DNA of 37,957 nucleotides from Candidatus Poribacteria bacterium (lineage in GTDB: Bacteria; Poribacteria; WGA-4E; WGA-3G), in NCBI GenBank assembly GCA_012270875.1, contig JAAXHI010000460.1, positions 1-37,957 on the forward strand. Reading direction: 5' to 3'. Under the pieces are notes generated by a model that searched no databases, was not told the DNA's origin, and saw only the letters and a list, made by a program, of their open reading frames with translations. Made by a program: the position numbers and the translations under genes. Positions 15,591 through 24,800 of the stretch are shown piece by piece. Positions within the stretch are counted from its first letter, which is position 1; every line of letters starts with the position of its first letter.

Positions 15591-16538
15591 CTAAAGGCTA
15601 ATAACGCCTTTTTTGCGTTGAAGCACGGCATCATAGAACCGCATTGTACCAACGCAGTCTTGGATACTCGATACCGGTTCCCGACCCTCACGAATCGCGT
15701 TAGCAAACTCAGTAAGGCTGATACCATCACCTGTTAATTCGCCATTGCGTTGATCAGAGAAGTTTGAAGTGAAACTGTTTCCAGATTCGGTGAAGTGCTG
15801 AGCACCCCACAACCCGTCTAAAACGATATATTCGTGCTGACCGGTGATTTCGATGTAGTCATAGTTGCGCTGCCATAGCCGTTGGCTGCTCAGCTGCAAA
15901 CTTCCCACTGCACCGTTGGTATATTCTACGCTAACAGCGAATGCGCCTTGTCCATCGACTTCATTGTGAAAAACGCAGAGTTCTTTCACATCCGCACTAG
16001 CGATGTGCCTCGCTAAATCGAAGTGGTGAATCGCAAAATCGAGCAGGTAACTTTTGACCGTCGGATATTTCCCGCTACAGAACGAGCAGAAAAGTTGTGT
16101 CAGTGTACCGAAGGATTCGGTCTGCATGATCCGCCTTGCCTCTCGGACACCGAGGCTGAACCGCCGTTGGAAGTTCACCATGAGGGTCTTACCGTGTTTT
16201 TCTGCGGTTTCTGCCAAAGCAATCGTTTCTTCGAGAGATGGCGCAGGCGGTTTTGGCGTGAATACATGATATCCCGCCGCGAGCGTCTCAAGCACAAGCG
16301 GCTGCCTCGGGTCAGGTCCCATGGAAATAATCACGGCTTCTAAATCTTCTTTTTCAAACATTTCGTGCCGATCGGTGTAATATCTACCTGTGCCGAATTT
16401 ACCAGCAGCATCCTTAGCACGATTTTCGTCGGCATCGCAAACGGCTTGCAATGCAACAGGTGCGAGGTGAAGGGCAGGATAAATAGTGTGCCGCGCGAAA
16501 CCGCCAGCACCGAGAAATCCAATCCGAAGAGGGTCCAT
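15591..16538 (-). CDS. Gfo/Idh/MocA family oxidoreductase
   Basis: This is a two-domain NAD(P)-dependent sugar or inositol dehydrogenase-like enzyme. The Rossmann loop is RIGFLGAGGFARHT (residues 4-17). The catalytic EKP motif is altered to PKP in VFTPKPPAP (about 95), which keeps the lysine. The C-terminal domain shows LDFAIHHFDLARHIAS, the D...H active-site segment. Its 315 residues are slightly short for the family but complete. The ATG at 16538 (minus strand) has AAAGGA upstream and an extended -10 promoter. It is the only gene on the minus strand and is convergent with the mannitol-dehydrogenase-like gene; the gap between them is filled by repeats. The substrate is unknown. Confidence 0.88.
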   Translation of the reverse strand: MDPLRIGFLGAGGFARHTIYPALHLAPVALQAVCDADENRAKDAAGKFGTGRYYTDRHEMFEKEDLEAVIISMGPDPRQPLVLETLAAGYHVFTPKPPAPSLEETIALAETAEKHGKTLMVNFQRRFSLGVREARRIMQTESFGTLTQLFCSFCSGKYPTVKSYLLDFAIHHFDLARHIASADVKELCVFHNEVDGQGAFAVSVEYTNGAVGSLQLSSQRLWQRNYDYIEITGQHEYIVLDGLWGAQHFTESGNSFTSNFSDQRNGELTGDGISLTEFANAIREGREPVSSIQDCVGTMRFYDAVLQRKKGVISL

Positions 16539-16558
16539 ATCTGTTTCCTTTAGTGGTT

Positions 16559-16567
16559 ATTATACCA
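16559..16567 (-). promoter_or_regulatory. Extended -10 promoter for the minus-strand oxidoreductase
   Basis: On the minus strand TGG directly precedes a perfect TATAAT about 20 bases upstream of the ATG at 16538. No good -35 is seen at 17 bases, which extended -10 promoters can tolerate. Confidence 0.55.
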
Positions 16568-16686
16568 CTTCTAAATAAATACTTCTCATTAACGAAAAGC
16601 CGGTTCGTAGTTGCGCAATTCATTGCGCTCTTACAGAATAGCGTTCCAAAATCTCTATAATGTGACTTTATTTTTCAGATTTGGTA

Positions 16687-16796
16687 TTAGTTATAAGTTA
16701 TTAGTTACTGTGCTGTGGCATTGAGATATGCTGTGGCATCCACAATAAAATTGAATGCCACAAGATGGTAACTAAAAACCAACAACTTATAACTAA
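16687..16796. repeat. Long imperfect palindrome with heptamer-like arms
   Basis: TTAGTTATAAGTTATTAGTTAC with GTGGCATT on the left mirrors AATGCCAC and GTAACTAA...AACTTATAACTAA on the right. The reverse complement of the right arm differs from the left mainly by an 8-base gap. The loop is about 28 bases. It looks like a further, AT-rich member of the heptamer-armed fold-back family. Confidence 0.65.
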
Positions 16797-16933
16797 CAAC
16801 TATTAGAAAAGTTTATACGCAATTTAGCACAACTTCGGGGCATTGTAAAGGAAATTTGTTTCAGGACAACACCATTAAGTTCTCCCGAAAATCCGCTAAA
16901 TTACCTTGCAATTTTGGCGTACCCAAGCACAAA

Positions 16934-16972
16934 AATCCGTGTCATCCGCGTCATCCGCGATAATCCGTGATT
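16934..16972. repeat. Short repeat with tandem TCATCCGCG units
   Basis: AATCCGTG occurs at both ends (16934-16941 and 16962-16969), flanking two TCATCCGCG nonamers (16942-16950 and 16951-16959). Sequences of the type ATCCGTGTCATCCGCG are common intergenic filler in several environmental phyla. No function is evident. Confidence 0.55.
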
Positions 16973-17084
16973 CAGACAAACAACGATCAAAATTTCTATT
17001 CAACCTAATTCCGAAAATTGTGTCAAAAGATAAGGTGCAGAATTTTGCATGCATTAAGGTAAATTAAAAAACAAAAACATAGCC

Positions 17085-18545
17085 TTGAACAACTTTCAAG
17101 GCGGAACTACGGAAATTAAACTTATTAATCAGAGCAACCTGACCGAACCGCAAAGTAAATTAAAAAACACCGAACCGCAAGGTAAATTAAAAATCCAACG
17201 ACGGAACTTCCGATTTGCGCTGCTTCAAGGCACCTTCATGCGTATTAACCTCGCATTTGCGGATTCATCGACGGTGCTTCCTGCTTTTATCCATAAATTA
17301 AGCGGTTCCGACCTGCTGGTAGGTTTAACCGGTTCAATGATGACAGCAGGCTGGATGTGGCCCCAACTGTTGATGTCCAACCTACTGGAACACCGTCCCC
17401 GCAAAATGTCCTTCTACGCACTCGGTATGAGTGTCCGCGTATTGGCATGGCTCGCCATCTTTTTCTGCACCATCGCAATCGGCGAGCAAAACCCGATGTT
17501 GCTCGCTGCCTGCTTTCTCGGATTCTATTTCTTATCTTCCTCCGCTATGGGCGTTTCGACGCTCCCTTACATGGACATCGTCTCCAAATCCATAGAACCG
17601 CAGCGGCGCGCCCGTTTCTTTAGTTTACGGCAACTGTACGGCGGTTTTTTCGCCATCTGGGTCGGGTTCCTCGTGCGTGCTGTCCTCGGAAACGAAGACG
17701 AATTTACGGGGATACTCGGCAGTATTACGCAAACCTTCAAAACGTTCACCATGTATTTCATCAGTTCTATCTGTAATGTGGAGACGGATCTCGGTTTTCC
17801 CTATAACTACGCCTTCCTCTTTATCTGTTCGGTGACCGCAGCGTTTCTTTCATTCGTCAGTTTCTTAGGCGTGCGTGAACCGATCCACCCTGTCCAACCG
17901 ACACGGCAACCCATCTCTGAACATTTAAAGCAGGGACCGCACTTCCTCCGGACAGACGCGAATTACCGACGTTTTATTCTTTTTCGCGTCTTTGGACATG
18001 TTTCTGGGATGGCATCTCCCTTTTATATCCCTTACGCGCTGGACGGACTCGGACTTTCTGAGGCGACAATAGGCTTTTTTATCGTCTGTTCCGCGTTGAG
18101 CGGTGTGATTTCAAACACAATGTGGGGGTATGTCGGTGAGAAGTATGGCGTACGATGGCTCCTGATTATCACCGCAGGACTGATGGGGATCCCTCCCGCA
18201 ATCGCCTTTTCTTCGGGTGTATTGCCAGTGTCGTTCCAAATGCCAGCCTTTTTGCTGATTTTCATAGTCGGCGGTATTTTGGGGAACGGCATGATGGTCG
18301 GTTTCATGGCGTACATGCTGAACATCGCACCCCCACGGAACCGTCCGACTTACATCGGTTTTATGAACACGTTGCTCATGCCTGTGAGTTTCGCGCCGGT
18401 GTTAGGTGGGCTTCTTGCACCCTATATCGGTTATCGGTGGTTGTTCGCACTCTCAATCGGCATCTCTATTGCAGCCTTCCGCATCGCTACCGGTCTGCAA
18501 GAAATTATGCATGATAACGAAGTAGAAACTGAAACCGACGACTGA
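17085..18545 (+). CDS. Major facilitator superfamily transporter with repeat-derived N-terminus
   Basis: This inner-membrane transporter has about 12 predicted membrane segments. The first starts near RFALLQGTFMRINLAFADS, and others include LLVGLTGSMMTAGWMWPQLL, LAWLAIFFCTIAI, FLLIFIVGGILGNGMMVGFMAYML and WLFALSIGISIAAF. Substrate is unknown. The start is uncertain. The track uses TTG 17085, which sits in a hairpin, and the predicted N-terminus TEPQSKLKN-TEPQGKLKI comes from two diverged leader repeat units. The position expected for a start codon, by comparison with the gene at 36381, is ATC (17193). ATG 17239 would cut into the first membrane helix. A lost ATG or a non-standard start is possible. 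Confidence 0.88.
   Translation: MNNFQGGTTEIKLINQSNLTEPQSKLKNTEPQGKLKIQRRNFRFALLQGTFMRINLAFADSSTVLPAFIHKLSGSDLLVGLTGSMMTAGWMWPQLLMSNLLEHRPRKMSFYALGMSVRVLAWLAIFFCTIAIGEQNPMLLAACFLGFYFLSSSAMGVSTLPYMDIVSKSIEPQRRARFFSLRQLYGGFFAIWVGFLVRAVLGNEDEFTGILGSITQTFKTFTMYFISSICNVETDLGFPYNYAFLFICSVTAAFLSFVSFLGVREPIHPVQPTRQPISEHLKQGPHFLRTDANYRRFILFRVFGHVSGMASPFYIPYALDGLGLSEATIGFFIVCSALSGVISNTMWGYVGEKYGVRWLLIITAGLMGIPPAIAFSSGVLPVSFQMPAFLLIFIVGGILGNGMMVGFMAYMLNIAPPRNRPTYIGFMNTLLMPVSFAPVLGGLLAPYIGYRWLFALSIGISIAAFRIATGLQEIMHDNEVETETDD
17141..17193 (+). repeat. Two diverged leader repeat units at the MFS gene start
   Basis: The units are 17141-17166 (GACCGAACCGCAAAGTAAAT + TAAAAA) and 17167-17193 (ACACCGAACCGCAAGGTAAA + TTAAAAA). 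The period is 27, so both are read in the same frame as TEPQ(S/G)KLK. Upstream GGCGGAACTACGGAA also matches the leader seen before 12648 and 36381. Confidence 0.85.
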
Positions 18546-18572
18546 ATGCCTGCATTGCCCTTTATAAAGTCC

Positions 18573-18601
18573 TTGAAGTTTAATGCCACCTTCGGTATAA
18601 T
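18573..18601 (+). promoter_or_regulatory. Sigma-70-type promoter for the PD-(D/E)XK-like gene
   Basis: TTGAAG (18573-18578) and a perfect TATAAT (18596-18601) are separated by 17 bases. Initiation near 18608 gives an untranslated leader of about 110 nt that includes a CGCG-rich hairpin-prone stretch (about 18617-18643). Confidence 0.65.
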
Positions 18602-18719
18602 ATAGACGTTCATAGCCGCGCGTTTATTACGCGTCGCGCGCTTCTACGTGCTCTTCGTCGTCAATATTTGCGTTAACTCTGCATGCTAATGAAAAAAATC
18701 TAAAATGGAGTTTTCAGCA

Positions 18720-19325
18720 ATGGCTTATAGTAACTTCACCTTAGAAACCGTACAGAAAACGTTTCAACTTGAAAAGATTGAATCTACAGACATCTTTTCT
18801 CATATTGAGCCGGTAGAGCCAAGCGAAGACCTCACGAGGGAATTGGCAAAAAAAGTGCCGTTAGCGATCGCCATAAGAACAGAGAAAGCGCGCTCGGAAT
18901 TGATTGTCGCTAACATTCTCGTTGAACTCCGCGAGCACTTTAAGCATCGCATCAGTTTTTTTTCGGGGATTGACTTCAGCGTTGATCCCGAAAGTGGATT
19001 AACAGGTGTGTGCGATTTTTTGGTGAGTCTATCGCCAGACCAATTCTATCTGGAGGCACCTGCCATTATCCTTGTTGAAGCAAAGAATGCTGATCCCGCA
19101 ACTGGATTGGGACAGTGCGTTGCGGAGATGCTCGCAGCCCAACGCTTTAACGCAGAAAAAGGGAATGAGATTCCCTGCATTTATGGAGCCACGACTACTG
19201 GCACTGAGTGGCTATTCCTCAAATTGGAAGGACAAAAACTCTATGTTGATATGGGAGTTTACCAGATTAGACAGTGCAGCGAGATCCTCGGCATCCTCTC
19301 AAGCATGATTGACCAAAAGGCATAG
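18720..19325 (+). CDS. Small PD-(D/E)XK nuclease-like protein
   Basis: The 201-residue protein has a possible PD-(D/E)XK core: FSGIDFSVDPESGLTGVCDFLVS supplies the Asp (VCDF) and IILVEAKN supplies the E-x-K. A helix with GLGQCVAEMLAAQRF follows, as in several restriction-endonuclease-like families. The closing strands FLKLEGQKLYVDMGVYQI look like a complete small domain. I do not recognise a specific family and see no methylase or antitoxin partner, so a restriction role is not supported. The track starts at ATG 18705, but ATG 18720 has GGAG nine bases upstream and is preferred. It has its own promoter and appears monocistronic. Such orphan proteins are common in cyanobacteria and other large-genome bacteria. 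Confidence 0.65.
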   Translation: MAYSNFTLETVQKTFQLEKIESTDIFSHIEPVEPSEDLTRELAKKVPLAIAIRTEKARSELIVANILVELREHFKHRISFFSGIDFSVDPESGLTGVCDFLVSLSPDQFYLEAPAIILVEAKNADPATGLGQCVAEMLAAQRFNAEKGNEIPCIYGATTTGTEWLFLKLEGQKLYVDMGVYQIRQCSEILGILSSMIDQKA

Positions 19326-19480
19326 GAACAAAAAATGCAAATGGGCCCCGGCCTATTAACCGCACCTACTGTGTAAGAACAGGCGTCCTTCCCTGATTTG
19401 CATCCGTAAGTTCATTGTAGAGACAAAGTTACCTTAGCAATATATTCTATCAGAACAGTCGATATTTATTTTGGTTATTG

Positions 19481-19511
19481 AACCCCCTAAATCCGCCTTA
19501 TCAGGGGGACT
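19481..19511. repeat. 31-bp G/C-run dispersed repeat, copy 2 (inverted)
   Basis: AACCCCCTAAATCCGCCTTA followed by TCAGGGGGACT is the reverse complement of 10584-10614 with one mismatch. It lies in the 273-bp gap upstream of the LamG gene and produces the spurious 66-residue ORF 19478-19678. Confidence 0.85.
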
Positions 19512-19598
19512 TTAAGAGGGAATCTGTAAGTCCTATCCATGTGCCGGCACGAATGCTCAATTCACAGTTCACTTACATAGTGAAGGGAGATATGACAG

Positions 19599-20363
19599 AT
19601 GAAAATCGTAGTAGCGAATTTAATGCTTGCGTGTGTCAGTTTAATCGTTCTAAGTTTGGTGTTTACCGGCATCAGTAACGCTGAATTTGATCTAAAAACT
19701 GTTGCCGGGATGTGGTTCTTTGATGAAGGTAAGGGGAATATAGCGGCGGATGCCTCTGAAAATGGTAAAGACGGAGAAATTATGAACGCTCCGAAATGGA
19801 TAAAGGACGGTAAATTCGGAGCCGCACTGGAATTTGATGGCAATGAGAGTAAAGGGCATGTTCTTGTCGGGAATTTAGAGTTGGCTGGAGAGGTCACAGT
19901 GGTGCTGTGGGCGAAACCGAGTGATGTTGCCAATGATGATCGGTTAATATCGAATGTCAGTGGACCAACGAACCCTGCTTTCGCAATTCGGTTCCAAAAT
20001 GGCGCAGTTGACATTTGGGGCAGGGCATGGAAACCCGTCATCCCAAAATTTGATGAGGATAAATGGGGACACTATGCGTTTGTATTGGATGATGAAGGAA
20101 ACGCAACGGGCTATTACAACGGCAAAGAAGGTGCCACAGTTGCCGACACCTATGTTTTTACGGATATCAGTATCGGGGCAACTTTTTTGCATCAATGGGG
20201 ACAATATTATTCCGGGGTCTTTGACGATATCGCGTTTTTCACTGTCGCGTTGACTGCGGCTGATATTAAAACCATCATGACAACGGGTCTCAAATCCGCG
20301 TTGGCGGTTTATCCCGCTGGCAAATTAGCCACCACATGGGGAAATATAAAGAGCAATTGGTAA
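19599..20363 (+). CDS. Secreted LamG/concanavalin-like domain protein
   Basis: An N-terminal signal peptide (about 1-28, ending near ISNAEF) precedes a single laminin-G-type jelly-roll domain. GMWFFDEGKGNIAADASENGKDGEI and GKFGAALEFDG are typical of the LamG_3 opening, and GVFDDIAFFTVALTAADIKTIMTTG is the typical closing strand and helix. These domains bind sugars or proteins outside the cell. The ATG at 19599 has AAGGGAG about nine bases upstream. The alpha/beta hydrolase gene begins 12 bases after the stop, so the pair is probably co-transcribed and then continues into the GH67 fusion. Confidence 0.88.
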   Translation: MKIVVANLMLACVSLIVLSLVFTGISNAEFDLKTVAGMWFFDEGKGNIAADASENGKDGEIMNAPKWIKDGKFGAALEFDGNESKGHVLVGNLELAGEVTVVLWAKPSDVANDDRLISNVSGPTNPAFAIRFQNGAVDIWGRAWKPVIPKFDEDKWGHYAFVLDDEGNATGYYNGKEGATVADTYVFTDISIGATFLHQWGQYYSGVFDDIAFFTVALTAADIKTIMTTGLKSALAVYPAGKLATTWGNIKSNW

Positions 20364-20375
20364 GGGTTAAACTCA

Positions 20376-21809
20376 GTGCAAAGCAACTTTTATCAGGTAG
20401 AATCCGATTTACTTAAGACAATCCTCGTCGTCATGGCAGTAGTAATAGGTCTCTCGGTTTCCTATGCGGAAGATCGTGTTGCAGGGCATTGGGCGGGAGA
20501 GATTGAGATTCCCGGTCAACCCATCGCTGTGAAGATTGATCTCACTATCAACGACAGTGACTGGAGCGGAACTATCGACATTCCAGCACAAGGTGCGAAA
20601 GGCTTGCCGCTATCTGAAATCGGCGTTACGGAAAACGATGAGGGTGTACAGGTCAAGTTCTCAATTCGCGGCATTCCGGGGAATCCGACCTTTGATGGAG
20701 AACTACAAGACGGTGCTATCAGTGGTAGGTTCAGCCAAAGTGGTGCCACATTCGATTTCCGCCTTTCCCGTGATATAGTCGTCAAGGATCCCAAAAGACC
20801 GCAAGAACCCAAACCGCCGTTCCCCTATAAAATCGAAGAGGTAGCATTTCAAAACGGCACGGTTAACCTCGCTGGAACTTTGACGTTACCCCAAGGGGAC
20901 GGTCCGTTTCCGGCGGTGCTGCTCATCTCCGGCAGTGGTCTACAGGATCGAGATGAGACATTGGTCGGACACAAACCGTTTTGGGTGCTTGCCGACCATC
21001 TGAGCCGCGCAGATATTGCTGTGCTTCGTGTGGATGATCCCGGTATCGGCAAGTCAACGCCGCATCCCAAACCGCCAACAACAGCGGATTTCGCAACGGA
21101 CGTGGAAGCAGGTGTGGCGTTCCTTAAGCGGGATAGACGCGTCAGCAGTATTGGGTTGATCGGTCATAGCGAAGGCGGTCTCATCGCAGCCATCGTCGCG
21201 AGTCGCAGCAGTGATGTCGGTTTCATTGTGCTGATGGCAGGTCCTGGTGTACCTGGTGCTGAGTTGTTGCGGAAACAGAACGAACGCATTTTTGGTGCAG
21301 CGGGCATCGCCGGTGAGCGGAAACAGAATTTACTGGTGATCCTCGATCAGTTGTTTCCGATCTTGACTTCAGAAGATATGGCGGCGGACAAACGGCGACA
21401 AGCGGTTGAGGAAATTGTACGCAAGCAGTATGAAATTAACGGTGTGCCGCCTGCACAACAGGACAAGGCACACATACGGGCACTCGCGGAACAGTCGCTG
21501 ACCCCGTGGATGCGCTATTTCCTTACTTTCGATCCACGTCCTGCTCTTGAGAAAATCCGAGTGCCTGTCCTCGCACTCAACGGTGAACTGGATGTGCAGG
21601 TTGACGCTGAGCAAAACCTCACTGCTATCGTCGCAGCTCTCAAAAAAGGCGGCAATCACAAAATTACTGTGCATCGTTTGCCGGAGCATAACCATCTGTT
21701 CCAGCGCGCTAAAACGGGCTTAGTCAACGAGTACGGGACCATTGAGGAGACTATCTCACCGATGGTATTGGACTTGATTCGAGACTGGGTGTTGTCGGTA
21801 ACGCAATGA
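20376..21809 (+). CDS. Secreted alpha/beta hydrolase with N-terminal beta-rich domain
   Basis: An exported serine hydrolase. The signal peptide spans about residues 12-29 (ILVVMAVVIGLSVSYA). Next is a beta-rich domain (about 32-130, GHWAGEIEIPGQPIAVKIDL to FDFRLSRD). The hydrolase domain shows AVLLISGSGLQDRDE, LRVDDPGIGKS, the nucleophile elbow GHSEGG (about 262-267), an acid in LALNGELDVQV and the catalytic His in PEHNHLF. The likely role is esterase or peptidase; the substrate is not evident. It starts at GTG 20376 with a weak TAAGGG ribosome site. Neighbours on both sides are LamG proteins, consistent with extracellular polysaccharide or ester processing. Confidence 0.88.
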   Translation: MQSNFYQVESDLLKTILVVMAVVIGLSVSYAEDRVAGHWAGEIEIPGQPIAVKIDLTINDSDWSGTIDIPAQGAKGLPLSEIGVTENDEGVQVKFSIRGIPGNPTFDGELQDGAISGRFSQSGATFDFRLSRDIVVKDPKRPQEPKPPFPYKIEEVAFQNGTVNLAGTLTLPQGDGPFPAVLLISGSGLQDRDETLVGHKPFWVLADHLSRADIAVLRVDDPGIGKSTPHPKPPTTADFATDVEAGVAFLKRDRRVSSIGLIGHSEGGLIAAIVASRSSDVGFIVLMAGPGVPGAELLRKQNERIFGAAGIAGERKQNLLVILDQLFPILTSEDMAADKRRQAVEEIVRKQYEINGVPPAQQDKAHIRALAEQSLTPWMRYFLTFDPRPALEKIRVPVLALNGELDVQVDAEQNLTAIVAALKKGGNHKITVHRLPEHNHLFQRAKTGLVNEYGTIEETISPMVLDLIRDWVLSVTQ

Positions 21810-21865
21810 GAAGAAGGCGATGTTTTATACGCTTTTGAAAATCTTCAAATATATGGAGAGAACAC

Positions 21866-24800
21866 ATGGAATATCAAGTACTCATTACTGTCTTTGTAGT
21901 CGTTGCACTGGTATTGGCAAATGAACTTAGTAGTGTGATGGCAGCTGAACCTGAAGGACTTGTCGGTCATTGGGATTTTGATGATGGCACAGGAACTGAT
22001 CTCTCTGGGAACGGTAACCACGCCGTTCTTGGTGGAACAACAATCTATTCACTCGGTGAAGGACGTGCTTGCATCGAAGTAATGCGGAAGACAGAGCCGA
22101 TGCGAATCCCTGTGTCTGAGAATTCCCCACTTGCGATATCGCGTGGCACAATCTGTTTCTGGTTAAATGCGGGATCGGATAGGTCCAACATCCTCGAATA
22201 TAACAACAATGCGATCGAAATTAACAACTATCGTGGCTGTTTTCAAGTGCGTTTTCGGGGTGAAAAGGATTTTGAATACTGGGAAGGGATCCTTGATTAC
22301 GACTGGCCCAAGTACGACCTGCGCGAATGGGCGTTTTATCCACACGTGAAAGCCTCCGTTGGTGATTCCGAGTGGCATCTGTTCGCGGTCGCCTACGATG
22401 ACGAAGCGAAGCAGATCGTCGGATGGCGTGATGGTGAGCAGATCGCAACAATTGATTTATCTACAGTGGACATGGAACCGCTGCGCCGGGAGGGTTTAAC
22501 TGAGATTCAGACCAGTGGAGACTTTACTGGCTATCTCGACGATCTCCGTATCTATAACAAGCCGCTGACCGACGCTGAAATCCGTCAGATTTACGATGCG
22601 ACGAAAGCCATCTATGCGGGAAGACGGGATACGAATCCTACCGATAAAGAGCGGAACACTTACAAATACCAAGAAGTAGACAGGACGCTCTACAAGACGT
22701 GGCTACAGTTCAATCCACTCGCGACTGAACAGCCGAATCAGGATCTGTTTAAAAACATTGTTGCTGAAGGCACAAATTCGACCGTCCAGACGGCTGCTGC
22801 TGAATTGGCACAGGCGGCGGAATCTATGTTTGGTTTCAAGCCTGCTGTTTCGGAGACCGCCACTGTCACTGGACCGAAGGTTATTCTCGGAACAGCCGAG
22901 ACCTCCAACTGGATACGCGATCGCGCTGAAGACCTCCAACTGGATCGAATCGAAGGTGATGGGTTCGTCATCAAGGCGATGGAAGGGGCGGTTGTTGTTG
23001 CGGGCGGGATACCCGCAGGCGTTATTTTTGGGGCATTCGATCTGATCCGTCGCATTCAAATCGGGCAAGACCCGCTTGAACTCGATGTACTCGAAAATCC
23101 AACGGTGCCTATCCGTATGGTCGCACACTGGTCCTACTTCCGTGGGCTTTTCGGAGATAGATGGCGTGGGGGTGGCAGAGACAACTCAATTTTCAGTTGG
23201 GAAGAGTTACGCACCGGCGATACCAAGTTAATCCGAGATTGGGTGCGTATGCTGGCATCGTGCGGTTGGAACGCGCTCTGTCCGAGTGAGATTAACTGGC
23301 ACTACCGAAACAATTTCTTAGAGCATTTGGATGAGGTCGAAAAACTTGGCGACATCTGCCGAGACTACGGTATCAAACTCTATTGGAGTCCGAATTATCT
23401 CCTTGCACTCGACCAAGAGACCGCTGACGCGCTCTATGCTCGCGTGCCCGACTTCGGTGGATACATGATGAAACTCGGTTCAGAGAAACAGAACGGCGAT
23501 CCACGTCCCCCGATGGTGAACCGCATTGCCGACACACTGAAGCCTTACGGTGGAAAAGTACTTGTACGGGCATTCGTCTACGGTAACCTCCGATACACGC
23601 CAGAACCCTACCGAAACCTAATCCCTTACGACTTATTCGCACACGAAGATGGCAACTTCCGGGATAACGTCATTATAGTGCCCAAAGGCAGCCCCTTGGA
23701 TTGGGACCTTGCGGCACCCATTCCTTCTCTTGATGGCGCGATTCAGAAAAATTTATATGGCAGTGAACTCGTCATTGACAAAAGTTGGCCCGTCTCCTGG
23801 GTCAAGAAATGGAAATGGTGGTTTGAGCAGGATACCTATCGCAACGGACCGGGAAGCCTGAACAAATTCAATGTCGATTGCATCATGGGTGTGTCTATGA
23901 TCTCACCTGCACCCGCATGGACGAAATCTCCATTGAACGCTGTGAATTATTACGGATTGGGGCGACTCTCTTGGAACCCAGACCTCACAGTGGATGAGAT
24001 CTACACAGAATGGATTCAGCAGACGTTTGGCGATGATCCAGAGGTGCTAAGGACAACCAAAACGATCTTGATGATGCTCGAAGAAGTCACGCGCAAGACC
24101 TATAACTACCGTGGGTATCGCGGCATCTGGCTTGACTCCAGCGACCCCGGTATGGCACAAGTCAAGACTCCGTATGTAGTCAATAAAGAGGGCGCAGGTA
24201 CTATAACACCGGCGTTGCGTGAGCGTGTGTTAGCACAGTATGCGCCAGGGCTTCGTGAGATATATGGAGATCCGTTACGCGGAGAAGTACATCTCACTGC
24301 CTTCCACTTCACAGCACACGATCGGCGACTCTCTATCGGCAGAACCCTCATACAGGACATCTATGCCAACATGGAAGAGGGCGTTGAGATGGCTGCGCAG
24401 GCAGCCGAGTTGTGGAGAACGCTTGAAGGCAAGGTAGATACCCATAGATACGAATACACCCTACAGACCTTGATAGACTATACCGCGTCCGTACGTAGCA
24501 TGACCCTTAAGAAATGGGTGACGAACTTTGAAGCACATACCGGCAGGACACGCGAGGACACACTCGCAGGATTAACGCAAGAAGCACTTGCAGAGGTCGG
24601 TACCTACAACGTGCGACATTTCGGTGCTATTGCCGATGGAAAATCCGATGATGCAGATGCAATCAACCGAGCTATCGCTGCCTGCAACGCTGCTGGTGGT
24701 GGCACTGTTCTCGTGCCGTCTGGGGTCTATGCAACCGGCGCTATCCACCTGAAAAGCAACGTTACCCTTGCTATTGACGCAGGGGCGACACTCAAGGCTT

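Larger units (their letters stand above)
16568..17084. other. Gene-free stretch of about 520 bp rich in repeats
   Basis: No convincing gene lies here. It holds a long imperfect palindrome (16687-16796), a short repeat with two TCATCCGCG units (16934-16972), an inverted pair around CTAAATTACCTTGCA (about 16900) and TGCATTAAGGTAAATTA (about 17048), and a hairpin GCCTTGAA-CAACT-TTCAAGGC at 17082-17102 that covers the putative TTG start of the next gene. I could not identify a good promoter for the MFS gene. Confidence 0.6.

Noticed and set aside
19340-19365. GGGCCCCGGCC near the end of the PD-(D/E)XK-like gene as a terminator
   Set aside because: The stem is too short and no T-run follows.
19478-19678. 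66-residue plus-strand ORF
   Set aside because: It begins in the 31-bp dispersed repeat (MNPLNPPYQGDFK) and overlaps the LamG gene in another frame.
22900-22945. 15-base direct repeat GACCTCCAACTGGAT at 22900 and 22931
   Set aside because: The two copies are read in different frames inside the GH67-like gene with no extended similarity; chance or a minor local event.
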